Below are positions 1-10,400 of a DNA stretch of 64,000 nt, one piece after another. A program made the position numbers and the translations under genes. This stretch comes from Schistosoma haematobium (Eukaryota > Platyhelminthes > Trematoda > Strigeidida > Schistosomatidae): NCBI RefSeq assembly GCF_000699445.3, contig NC_067199.1, positions 33,092,902 through 33,156,901 of the forward strand. Direction: 5' to 3'. The notes beneath the pieces were generated by a model, which worked only from the letters and a program-made list of their open reading frames with translations, was not told where the DNA came from and made no database searches. Each line of letters begins with the position of its first letter. Within the stretch, counting starts at the first letter, position 1.

Positions 1-1375
1 ACAAGTACCAGCAGATTGGAAAGAAGGACTTCTGACCAAAATACCAAAGAAAGGCGATCTTAGCAAGTGTGATAACTACCGGGGCATCACTCTTCTCTCA
101 ATACCGGGAAAAGTCTTCAGCAGGGCATTGTTGAACAAGATGAAGTACTGCGTAGACGCTTAACTTCGAGACCAACAGGTAGGATTCCGTAAGGATAGAT
201 CGTGTACAGACCAAATCGCAACACTACCTATCATTGTGGAATAATCGATTGAGTGGAATTCATCACTCTACATCAACTTCATTGACTATGAAAAGGCATT
301 TGATAGCGTGGACAGAACAACACTATGGAAACTTCTTCGACACTACGGCGTGCCTCAGAAGATAGTCAATATCATACAGAATTCATATGATGGATTACAC
401 TACAAAATCGTGCATGGACAATTGGACAATTGGCAGACTCGTTCGAAGTGAAGACCGGTGTTAGGCAAGGTTGCTTACTCTCACCTTTTCTCTTTCTCCT
501 GGTGATCGACTGGAAAATGAAGACGTCAACATCTGAAGGAAGCACGGGATACAATGGACAGCTAGAATGCAGCTGGACGATCTAGACTTCGCAGATGATC
601 AGGCTGTTCTATCGCACTCGCAACAACAAATGCAGGAGAAGACGACCAGTATAGCAGCAGCCTCAGCAGCACTAGGTCTCAATATGCACAAGGAGGAAAG
701 CAAGAGTCTTCGATAAAGCACAGCATGCACCAATCGAATCACACTTGACGGCGAAGGTTTGGAAGATGTAAAAACCTTCACATATCTGGGCAGCATCATT
801 GATGAACATGGTGGATCTGATGCAGATGTGAAGGCGCGGATCGGCAAAGCAAGAGCAGCATATTTACAACTGAGGAACATCTGGAACTCAAAACAACTGT
901 CAACCAACATCAAGGTCAGAATTTTCAATACAAATGTCGAAACAGTTCTACTGTATGGGGTGGAAACCTGGGGAACTACGAAAGCCATCATCCAGAAGAT
1001 ACAGGTGTTTATTAACAATTGTCTACGCAAAATACTTCAGATCCATTGGCCGGACACTATTAGCAACAACGTACTGTGGGAGAGAACAAACCAGATCCCA
1101 GTGGAGGAAGAAATCAGGAAGAAGCGCTGGAAGTGGATAGGACACACATTGAGGAAAGCACCCAACTGCGTCACAAGACAAGCCCACACCTGGAATCCTC
1201 AAGGCCAAAGGAGGAGAGGATGACCAAAGAACACATTACGCCGGGAAATGGAAATAGATATGAGAAAAATGAACAAGAATTGAATGGAACTAGAAAAGAA
1301 GGCCCAGGACAGAGTGGGTTGGAGAATGCTAATCGGCGGCCTATGCTCCATTGTGAGTAACAGGCGTAAGTGAGT
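1..1375 (+). pseudogene. RTE-like non-LTR retrotransposon, 3' half (RT and C-terminal domain), broken
   Basis: The window opens inside a LINE. Its first 210 bases closely match 47357-47570, another copy in this window. In shifting frames one can read the RT fingers (KIPKKGDLS, NYRGIT), the palm motif AFDSVD near 297-315, GVRQGC near 460 and FADD near 588-600. A last open stretch at 759-1223 starts with [14 protein letters not shown] and carries the C-terminal region typical of RTE-type endonuclease-reverse transcriptases. Stops and frame changes (for example a TAA near 160) show it is dead. The copy ends at about 1375 in a short GTAAGTGAGTAAGTAA-like tail, which fits target-primed insertion. 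The start of the element lies outside the window. Confidence 0.85.
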
Positions 1376-2363
1376 AAGTAATCAAGTAACGGTGATGTGG
1401 CACCCAACAGTTCGAGTTTACTGATAAAACACACATGATTGACCCCATCAAAACCCTTTGAGAAATCACATTATACGACATCAGTCTTCCTTTCGAGACC
1501 AAAGATGGTTATACATCTTTCCAACGGAATGAAAAACGGTCAAATCTCAAGCCAACGACAAGAACATATGTCATTTAAAAATGGAGGTGCTTGGGATGCT
1601 AGATCCCCAGAAATCACTTGACAAACGCCTCAGATTTGTAATCTTATTTCAGAAATCTGAATTTCTCGTTTTCGCGCACAAAGCACCCATTTTTATGGTC
1701 GGATTGTATTTCTTACTAGGAAGGACATTAAATGTCACTGGTTCGTTTCCTCTTTTAGTACTCTATTTTGTGACCTTCACCCAAAGACATTTTCGTATTG
1801 TATATATACGCATGAGTTGTGTGCTTATTCGTTCGTGCTTCCGATTGCTTGTGAGATATACTTTTCGCAGGCCTTCTCCCTCCATTTAACAGGGCTAAGG
1901 CGCAGAGGAACATTTTAGCTTGTCCTATTGTTGCGTTGCCGACTTTCGTTTCGTTCTCCGGCATTAGGTTATGTCATAATCTCTTCAAACGTAGCACTCG
2001 GTCAGCAGGTTAATTAAGCGAGAATAACCCTTCCTGAAAGCGTGTTGTTGGCTTGAAAAGGAGTTCATGAACATTAAGTAGCCACGTAGATTATCTCATA
2101 CAAGGGCATCGAGAGGGGTGCTACGGGACGGTAGCCTGAAGGTTCTGCGCGTCAACCTCCCTTGAGAGTTGGTGTAATGTGAGTCAGCCTCCCATTTCTT
2201 ATAATGCATTCTAGCCTAGCGAATGTGAGAACAACACGCTAAGTGGTTTTGGCGAGACTGAAACCGCTTCTCTCACTATAGCAGGATGAACCATGTTTAG
2301 GCGAGAAGACGTATCTTTGTTTCGATGCTGTAGTTTCTGATGCGCCATATCAGTTTTTCACAT
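1376..2363. other. Unassigned interspersed sequence
   Basis: No gene, RNA or recognised repeat could be supported here. The stretch 2090-2340 is noticeably richer in G+C than the surrounding DNA and may be an unclassified repeat. Open frames at 1439-1889 are short and show no family motif. Confidence 0.4.
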
Positions 2364-3110
2364 TCACTTCTGGGAGTCTTGTTGAGTTGCAGGTGGAGCT
2401 CTTGTTGATGTATTTAGCATAGAACGGTTGAGTTCTTGAAGATACTGTTCTACCAGATCGACGGCGAAACCATCGTTGCTGGTTGAGCCATTAGGCTCTA
2501 ACAAATGAGAAACTCCGGTTTCGGCTTGTCGAAGAAAGTCGGTATGACGGAGTGAGCTTTTCGGATCGGAGATATATTTATCGATTATCTTTATTTGATA
2601 CTGAAGCCCACCTTCTCTTATCGCCTCTGTGCATTGGTTCTTTACTTTTTTGAAATGCCTATATGCGCTTTTACGGCTAGTTCCTTTATATCCCGCCCAG
2701 TGCGATTCTTTGTGATTGTACGTTACTTGCAACTCTTGAAGACCGTTTGTCGGATAGACTCTCTTGTAGCACATAATATCGTATGCATTAAGAACGTTGA
2801 ATGAGCGTTCAGAACAAGTTGAGGGTGGACAGCGACGTTCACCTGCTGCAGACTGACCTGCAAAACTCACTCATCCAACCGTTTTAAATTCTAACACCAG
2901 TCTTCGGTAGAATTTATTGGCTTGGTTTTGCCGACAGAACTGAAGGGTGTGACTACATAATCATTTATATCCAGGGAAGCCGAAATTGAGAGGTTGTCAG
3001 TCATAAATTCTTCGTTTGTGAATATCCAATCTAAGTTTGATGGTGTCTGGCCATTTCTCAAGCGAACCACTAGCCTCACATTTTTAATTAACCCCAGATC
3101 TTCAAGAACC
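2364..3110 (-). pseudogene. CR1-like non-LTR retrotransposon fragment (endonuclease end and linker)
   Basis: Read on the minus strand, 3110 to 2891 encodes the end of an AP-type endonuclease: a LEDLGLI stretch, then NGQTPSNLDWIFTNEEF, a typical substrate-loop region of CR1-type LINEs. After a frame change, 2870 to 2364 encodes the linker between endonuclease and RT, with KSAYRHFKKVKNQCTEAIRE and KTGVSHLL-like sequence. Neither the catalytic GDFN part nor the RT is present, so this is a fragment. The SDH-type motif expected at the endonuclease end appears altered (INDY). The left LTR of the Gypsy element starts 19 bp beyond its upper boundary, so it was probably split or abutted by that insertion. 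Confidence 0.7.
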
Positions 3111-3123
3111 GAGCTTTAGTAGG

Positions 3124-3128
3124 GTATT
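3124..3128. repeat. Target site duplication, lower flank of Gypsy element
   Basis: GTATT directly precedes the lower LTR. The same five bases directly follow the upper LTR at 6999-7003. A 5-bp duplication is usual for Ty3/Gypsy integrases and fixes both element ends. Confidence 0.8.
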
Positions 3129-3279
3129 TATAGTATTTTAATTGTCGTATGAATTAGGAATTCCAGGATTAACGCAATTGAATTAAGAAGACACAGGCAC
3201 AACGAATGTACTGTATTTAGAATTCGAAATCAAACATTCAACCAGTACAAAGGTATCATTGGTTCATTCAAACACCACA
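3129..3279 (-). repeat. 3' LTR of Gypsy element (151 bp)
   Basis: This matches 6848-6998 base for base except for one transition (T at 3138, C at 6857). On the element's strand it begins TGTGGTG and ends ACTATA, so the left terminus is the usual TG while the right end is TA rather than CA. It is short compared with most Gypsy LTRs. Confidence 0.9.
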
Positions 3280-3462
3280 TCCGCCACAGGTTAAATTGGA
3301 GTCTAGGTGTTTGTAATCAATTGTACGTCTTCTTCTCAAATTCATCCTGAGTTTGTCTGACATTGTATTGGATAAGGATTCTGTATTATCTAGAATATGC
3401 TCATTAGCATTATAATTAACAATCGACATTGGAACTGACTCACCTGGTTCCTGAAATTGTAT

Positions 3463-4320
3463 TTAATCAACATGTCGACTGTGTGTACTTAAGTCATCGA
3501 TGTCTAGGATTCGCACCATCGATTTTCCGACATTCTTCAGAACAATACCCGTAGATGGTCGAAGATCATTTCCTCGATAGTATGTAACTTCTGTAGACTC
3601 CAGACATCTCATATTCGACCGAAGAATTCTTCCTTTCAATAGCTTCGCTAGAGTCTCCTTCGTCACCGAATGTTTGGCATTTCTATATTGTAATAGAAAG
3701 GTATCTACTCCCCTCTCCAGCTCATTAAATGTTGAGGGTGCTATAGAATCAATAGCAGTCTTTAATGTCCTAACAAAATTCTCTGCCTGACCATTAGAAC
3801 ACGGATGTCTGGGAGCAGTAAATAGATGTTTGCACCCTATACCGTTCAACCAGGTAGTGACTGCATCTGCAGCAAAATGTGAGGCATTATCAGTCACCAA
3901 TACCAAGGGAACACCTTCTCGACTAAACACCTTTCTTAATGCTTGTATTGTGAAATCAGAATTTGGTGAACTTGTGAAAAAAACTTCAGGCCACTTCGAA
4001 AAAGAATCAATGACTAGTAGTGCGTAGTATTTACCAAGAAATGGTCCACAATAGTCAGCATGAGTTTTCTGCCAGGCCTCAGACAATACTGGCCATGGCA
4101 CCCACTTCGAAGGATGATTTCTAAACTGATGACATTTCTCACAATTGTTTGCCGTACGACATATATCTGCATTTATCTCTGGCCACCAGCATGTGAGCCT
4201 TGTCAAGGACTTCATTTTCTCAACACCTAAATGACCACTATGAAGATCTTCAAGGAAAGATTTTTGCAAAGAAGGAGGAATGACAACACGATCATTTAAA
4301 GAAAAATGCCATCAGGAGTA
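3463..4320 (-). pseudogene. Gypsy integrase region, frameshifted from gag-pol
   Basis: The open part (4269 down to 3463, 268 codons) contains an HHCC-type zinc region (HSGH followed about 30 residues on by CEKC). The three acidic positions of the DDE catalytic core are also present: Asp in ADYCGP, Asp in VTDNASH and Glu in GQAENF. The C-terminal part looks complete and ends at 3463. It is the 3' part of pol, normally made as one polyprotein with the RT. A missing base in a T-run (about 4297-4306) and two TGA codons upstream cut it off. The methionine at 4267-4269 is internal and probably not a real start. Confidence 0.85.
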
Positions 4321-4382
4321 ACGGATAACTCATCTTGTTTTGAAAAATAGATAGGAAATCTACGTTTCAGATTATCATTCCA

Positions 4383-4385
4383 TCA
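4383..4385 (-). other. Second in-frame TGA in Gypsy pol
   Basis: On the minus strand this TGA lies 16 codons after the TGA at 4431-4433, in the same frame. Both look like single transitions from sense codons in an otherwise continuous pol reading frame. Confidence 0.6.
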
Positions 4386-4430
4386 TTTTCGTATAGCGCT
4401 GAGTATACATCCAAAGTATCTAGGAGTTCC

Positions 4431-6836
4431 TCAAATGAGATCTGGGCGTCTCACTGGTAAAGGTTGCACTAACAAACAATCCGAAGTATTAATAGGTTTA
4501 TCTTGTAATGACTGTCGAGAAATGTAATCAACATGTTGAATCTGTTTGGCACTTCTGTGCTGAACCGTATAGTCATATGCACTCAAAGCAATACTCCATC
4601 GCTGAACCATAGCTGCTGAGGAACGTGCTAATGATTCTTCAGGATGACAAATGAACTTTAAAGCTTCACGATTAGTAACAATAGTGAATTTCTTTCCGAA
4701 TAAATATTTATGAAGTCTTTTAACAGCCCAAAACACAGCTAATGCTTCTCGCTGAGTCTGTGAATAACCTTGTTCAGTAACAGTAAGTTTGCGTGAAACA
4801 CAAATAACTGGTCTACCTTCCTGTTCCAAAACTGCACCAATTCCCACAGGTGATGCATTAGTCAGTGGAGCTAGTCGTTTCATATCTGGTCTAAAACCAT
4901 TACCATCAACTAGGTATCCAAGGCATTCAAAACTAGATACGTAAAATGAACACTTATTTGGATTCACTGTTATATTCTTCTCAATTAAACGACGCAATAA
5001 AGCAATAAGTCTCTGGTCATGAACTACCTTATTAGAGCCATGAACAATGAGATCATCTTGATAAACTTCAACACCTTCAAGATCACTAACTATTTTATTC
5101 ACAACTTCCTGAAATATGGCTGGAGAACAACTTAGACCAAATGGAAGGAAATTGTATTTGAACAGACCAAAAGGAGTGTTAATTGTCGTCAAAATAGATG
5201 AAGATTCATCTAAAGGAATTTGAAGATAAGCATCTTTTAGGTCAACTTTCGAGAACACTTTAGAACCATGAAGTCGATTTAGAATATCTTCAGCTTCTAC
5301 CGTCGTGCACGTTTGCTTCAACAAACGGGAGTTCAGAGTTAATCTATAGTCACCGCAAATTCTAGGGGTCTTGCCGTCCGACTTCAGTGGCGTAACGATA
5401 GGAGTACCCCATGCTGAAGACTGAATCGGTTCAATTATTCCTTTCGCACACGAATCGTTTAATGTCTTCTGTACTGCTTCTCGAAGAGCATAAGGAATTA
5501 TTCGTCTTTTAAGAAAGACTGGATCACCCCGTACTTGAAGTTTTATAGGCTGAATTTTCATACCTCCACTGCACTTAGCACACATAGCTATCAAATCTTT
5601 AAGTAAAGTATCAGAATTTTCTTTAGAAACTAAGAAGGACAACTCCACCTTAAGCCTTTTCAAATTCTTTAAACCCAATATTGACAGTCCTGTTTCGCTG
5701 ACTAAAAATTCCCAAGGTATGTATGAAGAATTATCATCTCTGATTAGCAATTCACAACATCCTCGTATGGGCAGTCTGTGTCCAGTAATCCCCAGTATTG
5801 ATACTTCGGTGGGTCGTACAACAACGTTAGGATCTAAAGCTTTCAAGTTCTTGAATGAAATAATGGACTCTATACTGCCTGTGTCCAGAATAAAGTCATG
5901 AAATGAACCAAGCGATGTATATAATCGCTTCTGAATATGAGCATTACCTTTCGAAATAGTGGACAAAGACAAATGATCACTAGAAACATCCGAATTATTG
6001 AAATTTAAATTACAAGATTTAGTACAGCTAGAAGCAAAATGGACAGTAGCTTTGCATACTGACTGAATGTGTCCTACCTTACCACATTTAAAACATTTAG
6101 CATTACGAAATACACATGAATTGCGAGCATGAAACTTTCCACATGATAAACATTTACCAAACTTCATCTCACCTTTGTGATTTGCTTTGTAATTCCTCGT
6201 TGAAACACCTTTCATATTTACACGAGAATAGGAATCACTGTTAAATGAACGCAAGTTTGATTGACCCTGAGATTGTAGTTCATCACGACGACTAAGCAAA
6301 GTATTAGAAATCTTCATCGACTGGATATCAAGTTCATTGACTGCTTCGTAGTTAATACATGCAGTTCTAGCATCTTGAAAGGAACAGTTTGGCATTCTTA
6401 ACAGCTCTCTTTCCAAACTCGGTATGTTAATTCCTGCAATTAATCGATCTCTCAGTTGCACATGAAGTTGATCACCGAAATTACACTTGGCAGCTTGTTT
6501 CTGTAATCCAAGGATGAATTCCCGAACCTTTTGGTCATTTTGACGAACCATCTTATGAAACTTCGCCCTTTCACGGTATTCAAAACTGGTGCATTTTACA
6601 TGACTTAACAATAGCTCTTTAAGAGTTGCATAAGGGAGTGAGATAGGTTTTTCTGGATATGCCAAAGTTTTTAATAAACTGTACGCTTCTCTCCCAATGA
6701 ATGTCAGAAAATGTGCCACAATTTTCTCACCTTTAACATCTTTCTTGGTCATGCTCCAAATTTCGAACCTTTCCAAATAATCCTCAATAGCTTCAGGAGT
6801 TGAATGAATATCCAACTTTTCCATTGCAGGTTCCAT
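4431..6836 (-). pseudogene. Gypsy gag-pol polyprotein (gag, protease, RT, RNase H), with in-frame deletion
   Basis: Residue numbers count from a GTG at 6839; the first real ATG is at 6836-6834. Gag occupies about 1-225. Two zinc knuckles follow, C230-x2-C-x3-H-x4-C and the canonical C249-x2-C-x4-H-x4-C. The aspartic protease has DTG at 319-321. The RT runs about 445-655, with the palm motif VDLKDAY near 532 and YQDD at 593-596. RNase H follows at about 660-775. The RT runs straight from GFRPDMKRLAPLT into NASPVGIGAVLEQ, so some 90 residues of the RT-RNase H connection are missing compared with Gypsy pols. The Asp of the TDAS motif lies at that junction and reads Asn. A second expected Asp, in VTNREALKF, is also Asn. 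The copy therefore probably cannot supply its own RNase H. Confidence 0.9.
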
Positions 6837-6847
6837 CACGACGCCAA
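6836..6847 (-). promoter_or_regulatory. Putative primer binding site of Gypsy element
   Basis: One base inside the 5' LTR the minus strand reads TGGCGTCGTGAT. It starts with TGG, the complement of a tRNA CCA end, as PBS sites do. It runs directly into the first ATG, leaving no leader between PBS and gag. The priming tRNA was not identified. Confidence 0.4.
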
Positions 6848-6998
6848 TATAGTATTCTAATTGTCGTATGAATTAGGAATTCCAGGATTAACGCAATTGA
6901 ATTAAGAAGACACAGGCACAACGAATGTACTGTATTTAGAATTCGAAATCAAACATTCAACCAGTACAAAGGTATCATTGGTTCATTCAAACACCACA
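6848..6998 (-). repeat. 5' LTR of Gypsy element (151 bp)
   Basis: This is the upstream LTR for the minus-strand element and should hold its promoter and transcript start. It is identical to 3129-3279 apart from one transition. It is flanked on the outside by GTATT at 6999-7003. Confidence 0.9.
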
Positions 6999-7003
6999 GT
7001 ATT

Positions 7004-7410
7004 ACGTCCAAATTTTTTTCTAGTCCGCTACTGAAGCATGGTCGATTGATCCCCTCGTAACTTACAACCCCAAAATAACAAAAGAACCGATTTCTAATTC
7101 ATGTACCAAAGTTTATCTCCAAATTACAGTTGGATTGCGTTTCAGATTCCTGTGCTATTAGCTGACTGGTTGGACAATCTTGGGGGTAGATTGTACGGCC
7201 AATTTACTAGATGACTTTCTGACAAGACGTGACGTCACGTCCAAGTTTTTGCTCGTTCCCGTTATTGAAGTACGGCATATCGATCTATTTGCAATTTACG
7301 AACCCAAATTAAAAACAGAACCAAACTCCAATTTAGATACAAAAGTTCATTCGCAATTTACAAACAGTCGGCCCAAATATCGTTCTAACAACAATAATTA
7401 TAACAGTTAG
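7004..7410. repeat. Diverged direct repeat, two units
   Basis: Both units start with ACGTCCAA (7004 and 7237) and continue with similar order: a T-run, a GTT/GCTACTGAAG-like stretch, a CGAT run, then ACCCCAAA/ACCCAAAT and AAAGAACC/CAGAACC. They look like two diverged tandem copies of about 230 bp. No coding family is visible in the open frame at 7180-7410. Confidence 0.4.
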
Positions 7411-10400
7411 AAAACAAACCCTCAGTTTTGCAGGTTCCCGGAGAAAAAAGTCCCAAATACCAAACCAATGACAAAGAGAAACCAAAATGTCCGAAAATAA
7501 TGATATAAACAAGCAAGTTCAAAAGTTAAGTAAAACAAATACATCCAAAAACACAGTCAATTTAATATTATACAGTGAAAAGGTTTTAATCAGCCAAATG
7601 TCTACAGTTCTCCAGTAACACATGGTTAGGTTGGAATTGAACCGCATCATGTTCTGTACACTATTTAAAACTACCTTATTCTCTCTTTTGGTCTTCAGAG
7701 CAATGACAATATTAATGATTGACATGTAGTGCACTGATCCCTAACCACACAATCCTCAAAGCTGAACATGAGACAACTGTGGAAATAGATATTCAGTATT
7801 TAACGCGGAGAACAAAGCCTCGCAGGCGTGATTGCTCCGTACAACTTACTTTTACTCATATTAAATATATTGTTTCATCTCCAGCTTGAATGTGTTCTCC
7901 ATCATATATTGGTAACTGTTACTGTACGATGAGTCAGTGTAGACAACTATGTGACTTCCACCTCAGATCTTATAGATTAGGCAGTTACATCATGACAAAT
8001 CTGCAATTTTAGGATCCGATCTTATATTAGAGCATTACTAATATCATAGTCGGCCATAATTCAACAGATAAGCGATCGTTGATATGAACAATTGTTTTAT
8101 TCGGTTCACAAACATATTTTCTATGCTGGTAACTCGTACCGGGCCAACGAATTTTACAAGTCACTGCTTTAACTCACAATAAAAAGGCTGACAGGTAGAC
8201 TGACTTTTGTTTATCTCAGTAGCAAGTATTCTTTCAAGTGTTTAATAAAGTAATCAAATGTTCAAACATCCAAATGTTGAGAGTTATGTGGTCAACTATT
8301 GGATCCGTTTTTCATGTACTCGAATCATGTTGATAAGAAATTAAAGTTAGTGGTGAGGTACTCTCTTGTATTATGGTGCGCTAAGTAAAATGTCAATGTT
8401 CTTAAAACGTGGGAACGTCGGATCAAGCCTTTGAAATGGCCTTAAAATTAATCAGGACTTCTTCTTGCTTCGCAGATCGTGTAAGTGACAAAAACGGAAG
8501 TGGTTTGTAGGCTGGGAATGAGCTACTGCTCAAGTAGTAGTCACAGAATGTTTTCAAAAACATTTAAAATCCGCCGAAAAACTGTAATATGCACAATGAC
8601 CACTGAATTTCAGTTTCCATGTACTGTTACCGGTCAGCAGAACAAGTAATTAGTTGTAAATCCGTAATAGTCATAAATATCTATATGTGCATACCATCTT
8701 AGTACCCAGCAGATGGCTTCTTAGATATAAAGATTTCTCTTTGTCTGTATCTTTTTGCCTTCAAATCGAGAAAGCTACTATCTATACAAGTGTATTGTCC
8801 TTGGCTCAGTGGTTATAAGGTTTTGTAATTAAGATAAGCTGCAAAAGAACGGAGTGTTTACCTATCTTTTTGAAACCATTCTACACTGTCTACACTGCAT
8901 GTTATTCAACAGCCCCCCCAATGGTTTTGGGAATGCAACCACACTACTATGAGCAAATAAATTTTTTTATGCCCCTATGAGTAAATAATTGTATTTGTGA
9001 CTTAATGTAAGCCACTTCTTCAAAGTAAACAAATAACCAAATTAAATTAACACGAGTAAATAGTGCAAAGAAACAATGCGGAATATTCTTAGTACAATCA
9101 AAATCATAATAATTCTGAACATGTTAATGTCACATTTTTCTTGGTTAGAGTGAACCTGTCATATAATTAGTTTATCAGAGTGTGGGTATGAGAAATGTAT
9201 TCATTTGTAAAATGAAGTAATGGGGATGAACTTTGGAGCGTAAGCATGTAGATCATTTGAAAAATAAATAAGATCAAATTTGGTTGTTTAGATAAACAGT
9301 CAAGGTTGGATGAATATTCAGGATTTCTCTCCTATTGAGGGCAGGGAGATTTGACATTATGTGAAACTCTTCGGTTACTTGCCTCCATTTACGTTTAAAA
9401 AAGACTTTCCGAATTATTTTTTTAATATCAATTTGTTGACCACTGAAAATAGAACGTGCTGCCACTGCTGATTTGAGCTGTAAATTTTCAATTCTACAGT
9501 ACTGTTAGGTCTTTACGTGTAGCTTAATTATCCCTTGACACGATTCAAGGTTTCATGAGAAGATTCTCCGGTATAAAACGCATCACAATCGACAAAAACC
9601 ATTTTGTGCGGATCTGAAATCGCTTCTTCCCCAACTATGGTGTCTCGATGGATTACCTGCTGATAATATGAAATTTCCTATAGATACGACACGTAACTGT
9701 AAAAGTCCGACGTATCAAAAAAGCAAGCAACACATGCCAACATGGATAACGGAATGTCTGGAATGTCCTGATGGTACATACCCTGAAAATTAAGTAAAAC
9801 TCTTAATAAAATGATTCACGAGCGAGAAGCATAGCTAAGCTTTTCATATTTAAAAGGTAGGTAGTCAATCGTCTTCAACAGATGCAAAACTTTGTTAGAC
9901 TGAAACTCTATGAGATATCTAAAGACATCAAATAATCTTGTAACAACGTTCAGCTGATAGTTTCTAGCGACTGCTATTGATATCGCCTTATCTATTTAGA
10001 CGCCTGAATGTTCCATCTATAAAATTTCATCATCAGCACATGCGACGGATCCTTGGTCTCAAGATATCTGGCGATTCTATGATTATACTTTGTTGTTGGT
10101 GGAATCGCCCAACAGTCAGGCGTGTGTGTTATGCGAAATGGCCCACATTTATCTGTGGTTTAGCGAGCATCTTATAAGACACTGCTTAACATATGGTGTC
10201 ATTGGTAATATAACATATAGGCAACGACTAAAGCTGTGCAACAGGAATAAATTGTTTCATTTGCATCAGTCAACAAAAGTATGATTTTAACAAGAGTTTT
10301 GATGTCTACTGTAGCGGTAAATAAATCCCCAAAATAAATCGATCTGTAAATTTTCGACATTGGATGCTGTCCACATTAGTTTTGATGGACCCACCTAGCG

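Larger units (their letters stand above)
3129..6998 (-). mobile_element. Ty3/Gypsy-like LTR retrotransposon, 3.87 kb, internally deleted
   Basis: The order on the minus strand is LTR, gag with zinc knuckles, protease, RT, RNase H, integrase, LTR, which is the Ty3/Gypsy order. The boundaries are set by two 151-bp LTRs and a GTATT target duplication. LTR identity (150/151) suggests recent insertion. The copy is nevertheless defective: part of pol is deleted in frame after the RT, two in-frame TGA codons lie between RNase H and integrase, and one base is missing near 4300. No envelope-like frame is visible. About 180 bp without coding separate the integrase stop from the 3' LTR, and a clear polypurine tract could not be recognised there (only GTGGCGGA abuts the LTR). 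It resembles Gypsy elements of invertebrates generally; I do not assign it to a named schistosome family. Confidence 0.9.
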
